Counted from the stretch's first letter, positions 9,457 to 18,037 are shown. The stretch is DNA of 19,270 nucleotides from Bacteroidales bacterium UBA5206 (GCA_002412705.1 DHVO01000020.1:1-19270); one strand, 5' to 3'. Notes: a model not told the origin generated them from the sequence alone. Made by a program: numbers and translations.

Positions 9457-10269
9457 ATGAGACTAGCACTAGCACTTTCGGCCATTGCGCTTGCTGCCCT
9501 TGCATCGTGTAACAGCGGAGCCAACAGCAACAAGGATGAGTACACTATGGTTTGGAACGATGAGTTTGACACCGATGGACTACCCGATAGCAACAAGTGG
9601 AGCTACGACACCAGCGGTAACTCCTGGGGATGGGGTAACGAGGAGGCTCAGTGGTACACCAGCAACAACCTAAAGAACAGCTACATTAAGGATGGCATGC
9701 TTCACATTGTTGCCATTAATGAGCCCACTGGCGAAAGGCAGTTCTCATCCAGCCGACTAATTACCAAGGGCAAGGGCGATTGGCTTTACGGCAGAGCCGA
9801 GATTAGAGCTAAGCTCCCATCGGCAAGGGGTGTATGGCCAGCCATTTGGATGCTCCCAACCGACAATGCTTACGGCATTTGGCCATCAAGTGGAGAGATT
9901 GATATAATGGAGCACGTGGGCTTTGTTCCCGATACGGTTTACGCATCAACCCACTGCGAGAGCTACTACTTTAAAATAGGCACACAAAAAACCAAAGGCA
10001 TATACGCTCCCAATGTACACAACCAGTTCCATGTGTACACCATGGAGTGGACTCCAACTGAGATTAACATGTACATGGATTCCACAAAGTACTTCACCTT
10101 TAAAAACGAGAACACATCGTACAAGGAGTGGCCCTTCGACAAGCCGTTCTACATGATTCTGAACGTTGCCGTGGGTGGCCATTGGGGCGGAGTAAAAGGA
10201 ATTGATTCATTGGCCTTCCCTCAAACAATGGTGGTTGACTATGTGAGAGTTTTCCAAAAGAAGAAGTAG
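9457..10269 (+). CDS. GH16 endo-beta-1,3-glucanase (laminarinase type), lipoprotein
   Basis: This second GH16 endoglucanase has 270 residues: a lipoprotein signal peptide (LASC, Cys18), a short polar linker (NSGANSNKDE) and one GH16 domain (about 30-268). The catalytic strand is GEIDIMEHVG, with nucleophile Glu147, Asp149 and acid/base Glu152. Other landmarks are WNDEFDTDGLPD, WGWGNEEAQWYT, GVWPAIWMLP and ILNVAVGGHWGG. It lacks the T9SS tail of the other GH16, so the two enzymes probably reach different places: this one is lipid-anchored and that one is secreted. The residues after Cys18 are not acidic, so the side of the outer membrane it faces is uncertain. It follows the GH3 gene by 41 bases and is followed by a GC-rich hairpin. 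Confidence 0.94.
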   Translation: MRLALALSAIALAALASCNSGANSNKDEYTMVWNDEFDTDGLPDSNKWSYDTSGNSWGWGNEEAQWYTSNNLKNSYIKDGMLHIVAINEPTGERQFSSSRLITKGKGDWLYGRAEIRAKLPSARGVWPAIWMLPTDNAYGIWPSSGEIDIMEHVGFVPDTVYASTHCESYYFKIGTQKTKGIYAPNVHNQFHVYTMEWTPTEINMYMDSTKYFTFKNENTSYKEWPFDKPFYMILNVAVGGHWGGVKGIDSLAFPQTMVVDYVRVFQKKK

Positions 10270-10308
10270 AGATTTAGGTACATTTAGGTTTAGCGAGGGA
10301 TAGGCTAA

Positions 10309-10327
10309 GGGGGCGCTAAGCGCCCCC
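10309..10327 (+). terminator. GC-rich hairpin after the second GH16 gene
   Basis: A perfect 8-bp, all G-C stem (10309-10316 with 10320-10327) closes a 3-base loop, 39 bases after the GH16 stop. It is followed by a pyrimidine-rich stretch (actttctgcttc) rather than a clean T-tract. It may partly terminate or attenuate before the transporter and phosphorylase genes. No promoter was recognised between it and 10384. Confidence 0.5.
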
Positions 10328-10383
10328 ACTTTCTGCTTCACCACATAACCAATATTTCAAAACGCAATAGCAATAGCATTAGT

Positions 10384-11748
10384 ATGAATACATCATCACT
10401 CAAATTGCCTTTCAAAGAAAAAGTGGGCTACGCGCTTGGCGATACTGCTTCGCACTTTGTTTGGGACATGGTTGGCTTTTGGCTCATGTTTTTTTACACC
10501 GATATTTACGGAATATCGGCCGCTGCTGCCGGTACCATCATGCTTATTGCCCGTTTCTGGGATATGGCTATCGACCCGATTATTGGCGTACTATCCGATA
10601 GAACCAACACCCGCTGGGGTAAGTTCCGTCCATACATCCTGTTTGGCGCAGTTCCCTACGCGGTGCTATCGGTGCTAACCTTTACCACACCCAACTTTGG
10701 CGAGTTTGGCAAAATCCTTTACGCCGGCACAACCTACGTGCTGCTTATGACCGCCTATGCGTTTATAAACCTCCCCTACTCTGCCCTGGGCGCCGTTATG
10801 TCGCCCGATACCTACGAGCGGGCAGGGCTTAACACCTACCGCTTTATAGCCGGCTTTGTGGGGCAATTTGTGGTTACTGGGCTTGCCCTTACCCTTGCCG
10901 AATTCTTTGGCGGTGGCGATAAGGCGCAGGGATTTCAGTACACCATTGTGCTATTTGCCTTTTTAAGCCTTGTATTCTTCTTTATCACCTTTAAAACAAC
11001 CAAGGAGAGGGTTAGCCCTCCCAAGGAGCAAGAAGCCTCTTTTTTCGATGATTTTAGCGGTCTTATAACAAATAGAGCGTGGTTAATACTTGCCATTGTG
11101 GGTATCATCTCGTTTATAATGTTTGCCATACAAAATGCGGCTGTGGCCTACTACTTTAAGTACTACATTGGCAATGAGAATAACGTACAGCTATTCAACG
11201 TAGTTGGTACCGTAGCGCTTATTGTTGCGCTCCCACTATCAAAGCCACTAGCCAAACGATTTGGAAATCGTAACGTATTCATTGGCAGCTCCATTATCTC
11301 AGGAATATTCTTTATGCTGATATATCTGCCCGGAGTAGATAATCTGGTTAGCGTTTACATCTTTAACGTCCTTGCAAAAATGGCCTATGCACCAGCTGTT
11401 CCGCTGCTTTGGACCATGATTGCCGACTCTGCCGATTACGGCGAGTGGACCACAGGCAGGCGCGCCACAGGGCTATACTTCTCGGCGGCCGTTTTTGCAC
11501 AAAAGGCTGGTTGGGGTATTGGAGCCGCTCTTGCGGGGTGGATTTTAACTATATCGCAATTTGTACCCAACGCCGTACAAACCGATACCGCAATAACGGG
11601 TATCAAACTCCTAGTATCAGTAATTCCGGGCTTGCTATACATGTCGTGCGCCATATTCATGATTTTCTATAACATCGACTCAAAAACCACTGAGCAGATG
11701 AAACGCGACCTTGACCTTATTCGCGAGCAGGAGAAAAACAATAGCTAG
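10384..11748 (+). CDS. GPH-family (MelB-like) MFS sugar:cation symporter
   Basis: This 454-residue inner-membrane transporter of the glycoside-pentoside-hexuronide family (about 12 helices) imports sugars with Na+ or H+. Family hallmarks are the start KEKVGYALGDTASHFVWDMV, then RFWDMAIDPIIGVLSDRT with Asp60 and Asp64 at positions like the cation-site acids of MelB, and the cytoplasmic loop TRWGKFRPYIL. The second half shows YGEWTTGRRATGLYFSA, also typical. There is no cleavable signal peptide. Placed between extracytoplasmic glucanases and a cytoplasmic phosphorylase 33 bases downstream, it most likely carries beta-gluco-oligosaccharides or disaccharides that escaped GH3. Substrate is inferred from this position; the family itself covers many sugars. 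Confidence 0.9.
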   Translation: MNTSSLKLPFKEKVGYALGDTASHFVWDMVGFWLMFFYTDIYGISAAAAGTIMLIARFWDMAIDPIIGVLSDRTNTRWGKFRPYILFGAVPYAVLSVLTFTTPNFGEFGKILYAGTTYVLLMTAYAFINLPYSALGAVMSPDTYERAGLNTYRFIAGFVGQFVVTGLALTLAEFFGGGDKAQGFQYTIVLFAFLSLVFFFITFKTTKERVSPPKEQEASFFDDFSGLITNRAWLILAIVGIISFIMFAIQNAAVAYYFKYYIGNENNVQLFNVVGTVALIVALPLSKPLAKRFGNRNVFIGSSIISGIFFMLIYLPGVDNLVSVYIFNVLAKMAYAPAVPLLWTMIADSADYGEWTTGRRATGLYFSAAVFAQKAGWGIGAALAGWILTISQFVPNAVQTDTAITGIKLLVSVIPGLLYMSCAIFMIFYNIDSKTTEQMKRDLDLIREQEKNNS

Positions 11749-11781
11749 AGAACATTAACGCCCATACAAACGGACTTAGCA

Positions 11782-14700
11782 ATGAACAACCTCTTTATTG
11801 GTAGAAATAAGCTAAACAGCAATCCCAATACGGCCAAGGGCAGTTTTACCCTTATTGGTAACGAGAAGTTTTACCAAATTGAGGAGTACGATACCATGCT
11901 CCCCTTCTTTATTAGCCTTGCCAGCGACTCCAACCACTGGATGTACATATCCAGCACGGGCGGCTTAACGGCTGGCAGGATTAGCCCCGACAATGCCCTA
12001 TTCCCTTACTATACCGACGATAAGATACACGAATCGGCGGAGAGCACAGGGAGCAAAACTATACTACACGTTAACAAGGATGGCCACACCTACCTTTGGG
12101 AGCCATTCTCACAGCGCTACAGCGGCATTTACGCCATCCAGCGCCGGATACTTAAGAGCACAACAGGCAACAAGCTTATTTTTGAGGAGCACAATATCGA
12201 CCTTGGGCTAACATTCTGCTACGGATGGATGAACTCCGACCAGTTTGGATGGATAAAGAAAAGCTGGCTCACCAACATCTCCAGCCAAAGCATTGAGGTA
12301 AGGCTAATTGATGGGCTTCAGAACATACTTCCATACGGCGTTAACCAGTTTACACAAAGCAAATTCTCAACACTTGTTGATGCTTACAAAAAGAGTGAGC
12401 TAATTGCCAGCGTTAGCCTTGCGCTCTTCCGCATGGAATCGTTAATGGCCGATAGGGCTGAACCCAGCGAAGCGCTTAGAACAACCACCGTTTGGACTTA
12501 TGGACTGGAGAACAACCTCTACCTACTTAGCTGCAACCAGCTAAACGCCTTCCGCCACGGAGGTGCCATAACCAACGAAACCGAATCGAAAGGTGTGCGC
12601 GGTGCATTCTTTATTGCCAACAGCACAACACTTGCTGCCAACGAAACCAAAACGTGGTACTTTGTTGCCGAGGTTAATCAGGATGCGGTTAGGGTTAACA
12701 ACCTTATTCATCTGCTGGAAATCAGCAATAACATTGATACTCTACTTGAGGAGAGCATTGATAGGGGAACGCAAGCCCTACAATCCATGATTGCCCAAGC
12801 CGATGGCATACAGCACACAGCCGATGAGCATATTGCCGCACGCCACTTTGCCAACGTGCTGTTCAACGTAATGCGCGGAGGCATATACAGCAATGGCTAC
12901 AGTATTGGCAAAACCGATTTCGCTAAGCACATAAAGCACTTCAATGCCGATACGTACAGCGCGCATGCCGATTTCCTAAACAGCCTACCAAACACCATTG
13001 GCTATGGGGAGCTATCGCAAAGGGTGCAGGCGCAAGGCGATGCCCAATTGTACCGCCTGTTCCTTGAGTATTTGCCACTTACGTTTAGTCGGCGCCATGG
13101 CGACCCTAGTCGTCCGTGGAACGCATTCAACATCAACGTAAAGGACCAACACGGGAATCGCATACTCTACTATCAGGGTAACTGGCGCGATATCTTCCAG
13201 AACTGGGAGGCTCTGTCGCTATCATACCCTGGGTTCATAGACTCCATCATAGCCAAGTTCCTTAACGCAACAACTGCCGATGGCTACAACCCCTACCGCA
13301 TAACATCGGAAGGGATAGATTGGGAGGTTATTGAGCCCGATAATCCGTGGTCGAACATTGGGTACTGGGGCGACCATCAAATAATCTACCTGCTTAGGCT
13401 ATTGGAGCTATCGAACAGCCATTTCCCCGAGCAAATTAGCGGATGGCTAACCCGTAGCATATTTGCATACGCCAACGTTCCGTATCGCATAAAGGGATAC
13501 AACCAAATAGTTGCCAATCCCAAGAGTACGGTAACCTTTGATACCGCTCTGCACAAATCCATAGAAAAGAGGGTTGCAACCATAGGCGCCGATGCCAAGC
13601 TGGTACAGAGTGCCGATGGCAACGTTAAGCTGGTTAACCTAACCGAGAAGCTGCTTAACACGCTGCTTGCCAAGCTTAGCAACTTTATACCAGAAGCGGG
13701 CATATGGATGAACACTCTTAGGCCAGAGTGGAACGATGCCAACAATGCGCTTGTGGGTACGGGGGCATCAATGGTAACGCTGTACTACATGCAGCGGTTT
13801 GTGAGGTTTACCACGGAGCTACTTGGCGCAAGCACAGCAGGGAAGTTTGAGGTATCGGAGGAGATAGCCACATTCCTTAACGCCGTGCACAAAAGCTTAA
13901 TGGAGTATAGCCATTTGCTTAGCTCCCGTTTCGATGACCAATCGCGGCGGAACGTTACTAACCAGCTAGGATATGCTGGCGAAAGCTACCGTAATGCCGT
14001 TTACCAAGGCTTTAGCGGGAATAGGGTGAGCGTAACCAAGGCTGAGCTGCTGGCATTTCTTGAGCTAACGCGGGCGTACATTGCTCAATCGGTTAGGGAG
14101 AACAAACGCCCCGATGGTATGTACCACGCCTACAACCTTGTTAGCTTTAGCGATGATGCAATAGCCATTCGCCACCTAAGCGAGATGCTTGAGGGGCAAG
14201 TTGCCGTGCTTAGCTCCGGCTCACTTGGTGCTGCCGAGGCCGTTGAGCTGCTTGACTCGCTTAGGCGGAGCGCCATGTACCGTGCCGACCAGCAGAGCTA
14301 CACGTTGTACCCCAATAAACAGCTGCCCACGTTCCTTGAAAAGAACAATATCCCCGCTGAGCTGCTTGCAACAAGCACGCTGCTAAAGGAACTGGTATCG
14401 GAAGGGGACACACAGATTGTATCCAGAGATTTGCGAGGTGATGTTCACTTTTGTGCCGATTTTATTAACGCAGAGCACCTAGCCCTTGCCCTTGATAAGC
14501 TTAACGAGAGCAAACCAGTGGCCGCAGCCGAGCGTAAGCAGATTATGGACATATACGAGCAGCTATTCGACCACCAATCATTTACGGGACGCTCCGGAAC
14601 GTTCTATAAGTACGAGGGGCTTGGCAGCATTTACTGGCACATGGTATCGAAGCTACTGCTGGCCATAGGCGAAAACATTCAGCGGGCCGTGGCTAACAAC

Positions 14701-15171
14701 GAGGATGAGGCAACCATAAGCGCCCTAAGGCGCCATTACAACGAGGTGAAGAGGGGTATTGGCGCGCACAAATCGCCAACGGAGTACGGCTCGTTCCCAT
14801 TTGATGCGTACTCGCATACTCCCATGATGGCGGGCGTTCAGCAACCCGGTATGACGGGACAGGTTAAGGAGGATATTATATCGCGATTCCATGAGCTGGG
14901 AATTACCGTGAATGGCGGGTGCATAAGCATCAACACATGGATGCTAAATGCCGATGAGTTTGATGCAACAAGCGTTCCGAGCATTACGATTACCTATTGC
15001 TCCATACCCTTTAGCTATGTGATTGATGGGAAAACGGGTGTGACCATCCATTACAGCGATGGAACCATATCGACCCAAAACGGCTACACGCTACCTCAGG
15101 ATGTTAGCCAGCAGATATTTATGCGCAGCGGTAGCATTGCCATGATAGAGATTCACACAGCCAACGGCTAG
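11782..15171 (+). CDS. Cytoplasmic beta-1,3-glucan phosphorylase, GH94/GH149/GH161 type
   Basis: This probable inverting glycoside phosphorylase converts beta-1,3-gluco-oligosaccharide and phosphate to alpha-glucose-1-phosphate and a shortened chain. Its 1129 residues have no signal peptide, so it is cytoplasmic. The N-terminal part (about 20-310) resembles the beta-sandwich of GH94-like enzymes. An (alpha/alpha)6 core follows, with YQGNWRDIFQNWEAL (Arg469-Asp470, where GH94 enzymes keep their RDxxQ active-site motif) and IGYWGDHQIIYLLRLLE (527-541). Near the C-terminus are DAYSHTPMMAGVQQPGMTGQ and VKEDI, a probable substrate/phosphate-site stretch. It is much longer than GH94 disaccharide phosphorylases (about 800 residues), which points to GH149 or GH161, the families of beta-1,3-oligoglucan phosphorylases. 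Which of the two cannot be settled by eye. The neighbouring beta-glucan PUL genes support the substrate. Confidence 0.85.
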   Translation: MNNLFIGRNKLNSNPNTAKGSFTLIGNEKFYQIEEYDTMLPFFISLASDSNHWMYISSTGGLTAGRISPDNALFPYYTDDKIHESAESTGSKTILHVNKDGHTYLWEPFSQRYSGIYAIQRRILKSTTGNKLIFEEHNIDLGLTFCYGWMNSDQFGWIKKSWLTNISSQSIEVRLIDGLQNILPYGVNQFTQSKFSTLVDAYKKSELIASVSLALFRMESLMADRAEPSEALRTTTVWTYGLENNLYLLSCNQLNAFRHGGAITNETESKGVRGAFFIANSTTLAANETKTWYFVAEVNQDAVRVNNLIHLLEISNNIDTLLEESIDRGTQALQSMIAQADGIQHTADEHIAARHFANVLFNVMRGGIYSNGYSIGKTDFAKHIKHFNADTYSAHADFLNSLPNTIGYGELSQRVQAQGDAQLYRLFLEYLPLTFSRRHGDPSRPWNAFNINVKDQHGNRILYYQGNWRDIFQNWEALSLSYPGFIDSIIAKFLNATTADGYNPYRITSEGIDWEVIEPDNPWSNIGYWGDHQIIYLLRLLELSNSHFPEQISGWLTRSIFAYANVPYRIKGYNQIVANPKSTVTFDTALHKSIEKRVATIGADAKLVQSADGNVKLVNLTEKLLNTLLAKLSNFIPEAGIWMNTLRPEWNDANNALVGTGASMVTLYYMQRFVRFTTELLGASTAGKFEVSEEIATFLNAVHKSLMEYSHLLSSRFDDQSRRNVTNQLGYAGESYRNAVYQGFSGNRVSVTKAELLAFLELTRAYIAQSVRENKRPDGMYHAYNLVSFSDDAIAIRHLSEMLEGQVAVLSSGSLGAAEAVELLDSLRRSAMYRADQQSYTLYPNKQLPTFLEKNNIPAELLATSTLLKELVSEGDTQIVSRDLRGDVHFCADFINAEHLALALDKLNESKPVAAAERKQIMDIYEQLFDHQSFTGRSGTFYKYEGLGSIYWHMVSKLLLAIGENIQRAVANNEDEATISALRRHYNEVKRGIGAHKSPTEYGSFPFDAYSHTPMMAGVQQPGMTGQVKEDIISRFHELGITVNGGCISINTWMLNADEFDATSVPSITITYCSIPFSYVIDGKTGVTIHYSDGTISTQNGYTLPQDVSQQIFMRSGSIAMIEIHTANG

Positions 15172-15205
15172 CACAGTTTAGTTAAGCGAGATAGACAGTT
15201 AAGGG

Positions 15206-15241
15206 AAAGAGCCCTCCGGAGAAACACTGGAGGGCTCTTTT
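15206..15241 (+). terminator. Strong intrinsic terminator closing the PUL, probably bidirectional
   Basis: A perfect 12-bp stem (15206-15217 with 15229-15240) closes an 11-base loop and runs into a T-tract (cttttatt). It lies 34 bases after the phosphorylase stop and 16 bases beyond the convergent helicase stop. Read on the minus strand, the stem also ends in TTT, so it can serve both transcripts. It marks the boundary between the PUL and the minus-strand genes. Confidence 0.85.
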
Positions 15242-15256
15242 ATTGGCGTATAAGCA

Positions 15257-17983
15257 TTACGTCCATCTACTTATCCGTTCTGTATCATCGGCGAGCTCTG
15301 CTGATAGCGATTTCACCCTTGATTTAAGCAAGTCCTTGCGGCCCTCCAGGGTACGTGTATAAATTAGCTTGCAGCCACCTACGCGTTGCCGCCACATTTC
15401 CTCCAGATACTCTGCAGTCCTCTTATGCTGACCTATCAGCTCTGGTACAGAGTGATAATCGTGCTGAGAGAAGACCCTTAGCAAAGAGTTCTTTCTTTTG
15501 ATTATGTAGCGCGGATTATCAATAACCCCAATAATCTCCTGCAGCGATTTAATGAAAATTGATTTCTCAAATGTTGTACCCCCATGCAGATGGCAGTATA
15601 TTGAGCCGAAGCTATCAACCGATGACTTCACCTCCAACTCTGAGGCGCTCGTTTTAATTGTCCCCATCTTCACCAGCGAAGCCAACAGCGCCTCTCCCAC
15701 TGCCTGAACATCCTTGGAGATATCTCTATACATGATAAGCAATCGCAAGGCTTTGTAGAATCGCCTACCAAATATAACAAGCCCCGTTAACCCAACTATC
15801 ATTAGAAACTTGAGAAAGTCTTCCTTGGAATGAAGATTCCGAGCTGTTCTACCCATACCCTCCAGCACCGTTCTAACAAACGCGAGCAAGCTTGCACCCA
15901 GCGCCATCATAAAACTCATGATGGTTCGGTTGTAATACATAGTTTTATCGGCTGTGTAGCTCTCATTTCTAGGATACGGAACCTTTATCTCCTCTGTTAT
16001 CACATTTCCTTTCTGAAGAGCACTGTGCCACTTATTTTTAATTAACCCCCGTTGACTTGCCCAAAAGGTTGAGACACCGTTATACTCTGCAATACTTGCG
16101 CTGTTGAACTCAAGGGGAACGCCAAGCCTATTTATACCATTCTCTATTGAATCATCAACACTACTAACGCCAACAAAGGTTTTAAACCTACGCTTTAGCA
16201 GCTCAATATCCTCCCCTCCATCGGCTCTGGTGGGATCAACACAGGCTAAATGCCAAATATTACCGGTTTTATCAGGATTTATGAGCGTGGTACGAATTGC
16301 GCGCCCTCTCATTTGGTTGGAAAGCACATATGAGCCTACAAAACTGGCCAGTATCAATGAGTTTATAGTAGGTGCATCCCAGCCCTCACCTAGAAGCGAT
16401 TTTGTTCCTATCAAAACATGTATCTCGCCCTGCTCAAAGATCTGTGTAATAAGCCTTACTATTAAATGTTTTACCGCTTCATTCATGCTTACAATAAAAT
16501 AGCGATCATCGTAAGGTAATGAAGTGTAACCAAGAGAATCTACACCTAGCTCTTTAGACTTTGCAATGAGGTTTGGTAGCGCTTGCGTTGGAACAACAAC
16601 TAGAGAACCAGAAAGAATACCAACCTTTATTTGCTGATTATTGGTTCTACGCAGCTGCTCAAATATTGGCATGACACCAATTTTATGTAACGGAAGATTG
16701 TTTTGATCTGCACTCACCAAGTACTCCTTTCGTATGTAATCGGAAAGGATAACCATGCGCAGATTGTTGCCAAGCACGCCATGCTCAACATCTACTATCT
16801 TACTTATGCTTTGAAGTTTGCTTAGGGAGGAGCCTAGCGAGCTACTAATTTTGTGGTTATAAGTAAAACTAACAGTGTGTTTCTCCAGCAACCCATTACG
16901 CTTGAGCTTACCAATAAGTTTTTCCTGGTGATCCTCATAAGTAGTAAAGTTTTGCTTGTCGGTAAAGAGGTAAAACGTTAGGAACTCCTCGGCCCAGCGG
17001 TAAGTAAGTTGGGGTATCTTTAATTGCTTGTTGCCAATTACATCCAAATGAACTTTAGCTATTTCTACACCAGCTGCTTTTAGAAATATAAGCATGGCAG
17101 AATAGCACTCCAAGTTACTGTAAATCCAATCTAAATTCTGCAAGGGAGATACAAAAGCAGGGTGCTCCGCAAGAGCCGTCACCAATGTGGTGTCGGTCTT
17201 TAAATCGTCAAAAACAACACCAGCCCTCTTTCTCTGCTCCAGAACAATTTGCTTCTCCTCATCGGTTGGCTCCGATAAGTAAACATAATCCTGATGAGGA
17301 CATAAATCGTTCTCAAGCACAAGTTCTGGAACTGATATTTCGGCATCAACCGGTCCATTCAGGTCAACGTATCGCTTCCATTCTGAGTAGGAAACATCAT
17401 AGGGAGGGGTTGCTGTTAACCCTACCATTGTTGGGCTTAGCGCACATTTTAAAGAATTAAGTGGCTTCCACCACTCATTTTTTAGGTGATGCGCCTCGTC
17501 AAGCACAATGGTACCAACGCCCTTCTGGCGAAGCAAGCGAACCACCTCATCGGTGTTAACAACCTTTACACGTCGTCCAACGGACTCACACCCCTCCTCC
17601 TCTTCGCTATCAAGAGCATCAACTTCATCCTCAATAACTGTATTTGTTGATGCTGCATGTAGCGCTTGGTAAGTAACCACGGTTAGGAACTCTGGTTTAC
17701 GGATATCTTTAGATATCCAACTGGGAACATCGGGCGATTGCAGAAACAGTTCGCAGAAACGCTGTATCCATTGATTCCTTATTGCCACTGAGGGGGCAAA
17801 TATTAACGTTGGTTTATTTATCCTTAGTGCTACTTCGAGCCCTAAAACGGTTTTACCTGAGCCTGGGGGTGCAATTATATGCAGATGGTTATCGGTGAGG
17901 TGAAATGACAACTCATCGAGAACCCTCTTTTGGTACTTACGCCACGGATACTTAAATGCGATGCTTTTGGGAAACTCTTTCAT
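15257..17983 (-). CDS. SF2 DEAH-box helicase with two C-terminal membrane segments
   Basis: This 908-residue superfamily 2 nucleic-acid ATPase starts here at the ATG at 17983 (MKEFPKSIAFKYPWRKYQ, a Q-motif-like RxYQ entry). Motor motifs are Walker A APPGSGKT (38-45), Ia TLIFAPS, II DEAH (162-165), III LTATPP (about 189-194), V GTKSLLGEGWDAP (526-538) and VI QMRGRAIR (557-564), as in XPB/RecG-like DNA translocases. An acidic insert (EDEVDALDSEEEEG, about 118-131) lies between Ia and II. About 330 residues separate motifs III and V, a large insertion. After the motor, residues about 688-707 and 723-740 are hydrophobic and look like two membrane helices, followed by a soluble tail of about 165 residues I do not recognise. 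A GTG at 18037, directly after the phosphoesterase stop, could add 18 residues. The biological role is unknown. Confidence 0.88.
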   Translation of the reverse strand: MKEFPKSIAFKYPWRKYQKRVLDELSFHLTDNHLHIIAPPGSGKTVLGLEVALRINKPTLIFAPSVAIRNQWIQRFCELFLQSPDVPSWISKDIRKPEFLTVVTYQALHAASTNTVIEDEVDALDSEEEEGCESVGRRVKVVNTDEVVRLLRQKGVGTIVLDEAHHLKNEWWKPLNSLKCALSPTMVGLTATPPYDVSYSEWKRYVDLNGPVDAEISVPELVLENDLCPHQDYVYLSEPTDEEKQIVLEQRKRAGVVFDDLKTDTTLVTALAEHPAFVSPLQNLDWIYSNLECYSAMLIFLKAAGVEIAKVHLDVIGNKQLKIPQLTYRWAEEFLTFYLFTDKQNFTTYEDHQEKLIGKLKRNGLLEKHTVSFTYNHKISSSLGSSLSKLQSISKIVDVEHGVLGNNLRMVILSDYIRKEYLVSADQNNLPLHKIGVMPIFEQLRRTNNQQIKVGILSGSLVVVPTQALPNLIAKSKELGVDSLGYTSLPYDDRYFIVSMNEAVKHLIVRLITQIFEQGEIHVLIGTKSLLGEGWDAPTINSLILASFVGSYVLSNQMRGRAIRTTLINPDKTGNIWHLACVDPTRADGGEDIELLKRRFKTFVGVSSVDDSIENGINRLGVPLEFNSASIAEYNGVSTFWASQRGLIKNKWHSALQKGNVITEEIKVPYPRNESYTADKTMYYNRTIMSFMMALGASLLAFVRTVLEGMGRTARNLHSKEDFLKFLMIVGLTGLVIFGRRFYKALRLLIMYRDISKDVQAVGEALLASLVKMGTIKTSASELEVKSSVDSFGSIYCHLHGGTTFEKSIFIKSLQEIIGVIDNPRYIIKRKNSLLRVFSQHDYHSVPELIGQHKRTAEYLEEMWRQRVGGCKLIYTRTLEGRKDLLKSRVKSLSAELADDTERISRWT

Positions 17984-18000
17984 TGATAAAAGCGCAAATG

Positions 18001-18032
18001 CAATTATAAAGGGAAAACAATCAGGGGACAAA
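18001..18032 (-). promoter_or_regulatory. Possible Bacteroidota-type promoter before the helicase
   Basis: On the minus strand, TTTG (18029-18032) is followed after 20 bases by TATAATTG (18001-18008), one mismatch from the Bacteroidota -7 consensus TAnnTTTG. It would start transcription very close to the ATG at 17983, giving a short leader. If real, it favours the ATG over the GTG at 18037 and lets the helicase be expressed apart from the phosphoesterase. Chance matches of this quality are common in AT-rich gaps. Confidence 0.25.
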
Positions 18033-18037
18033 CACAC

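Noticed and set aside
11782..15171. Annotation as cellobiose phosphorylase (GH94).
   Set aside because: The protein is about 300 residues longer than GH94 disaccharide phosphorylases and sits in a GH16/GH3 beta-1,3-glucan locus.
17984..18037. GTG start at 18037 for the helicase.
   Set aside because: It adds MCLSPDCFPFIIAFALLS before a typical helicase N-terminus; the ATG at 17983 gives the expected start. It cannot be fully excluded because it directly follows the phosphoesterase stop.
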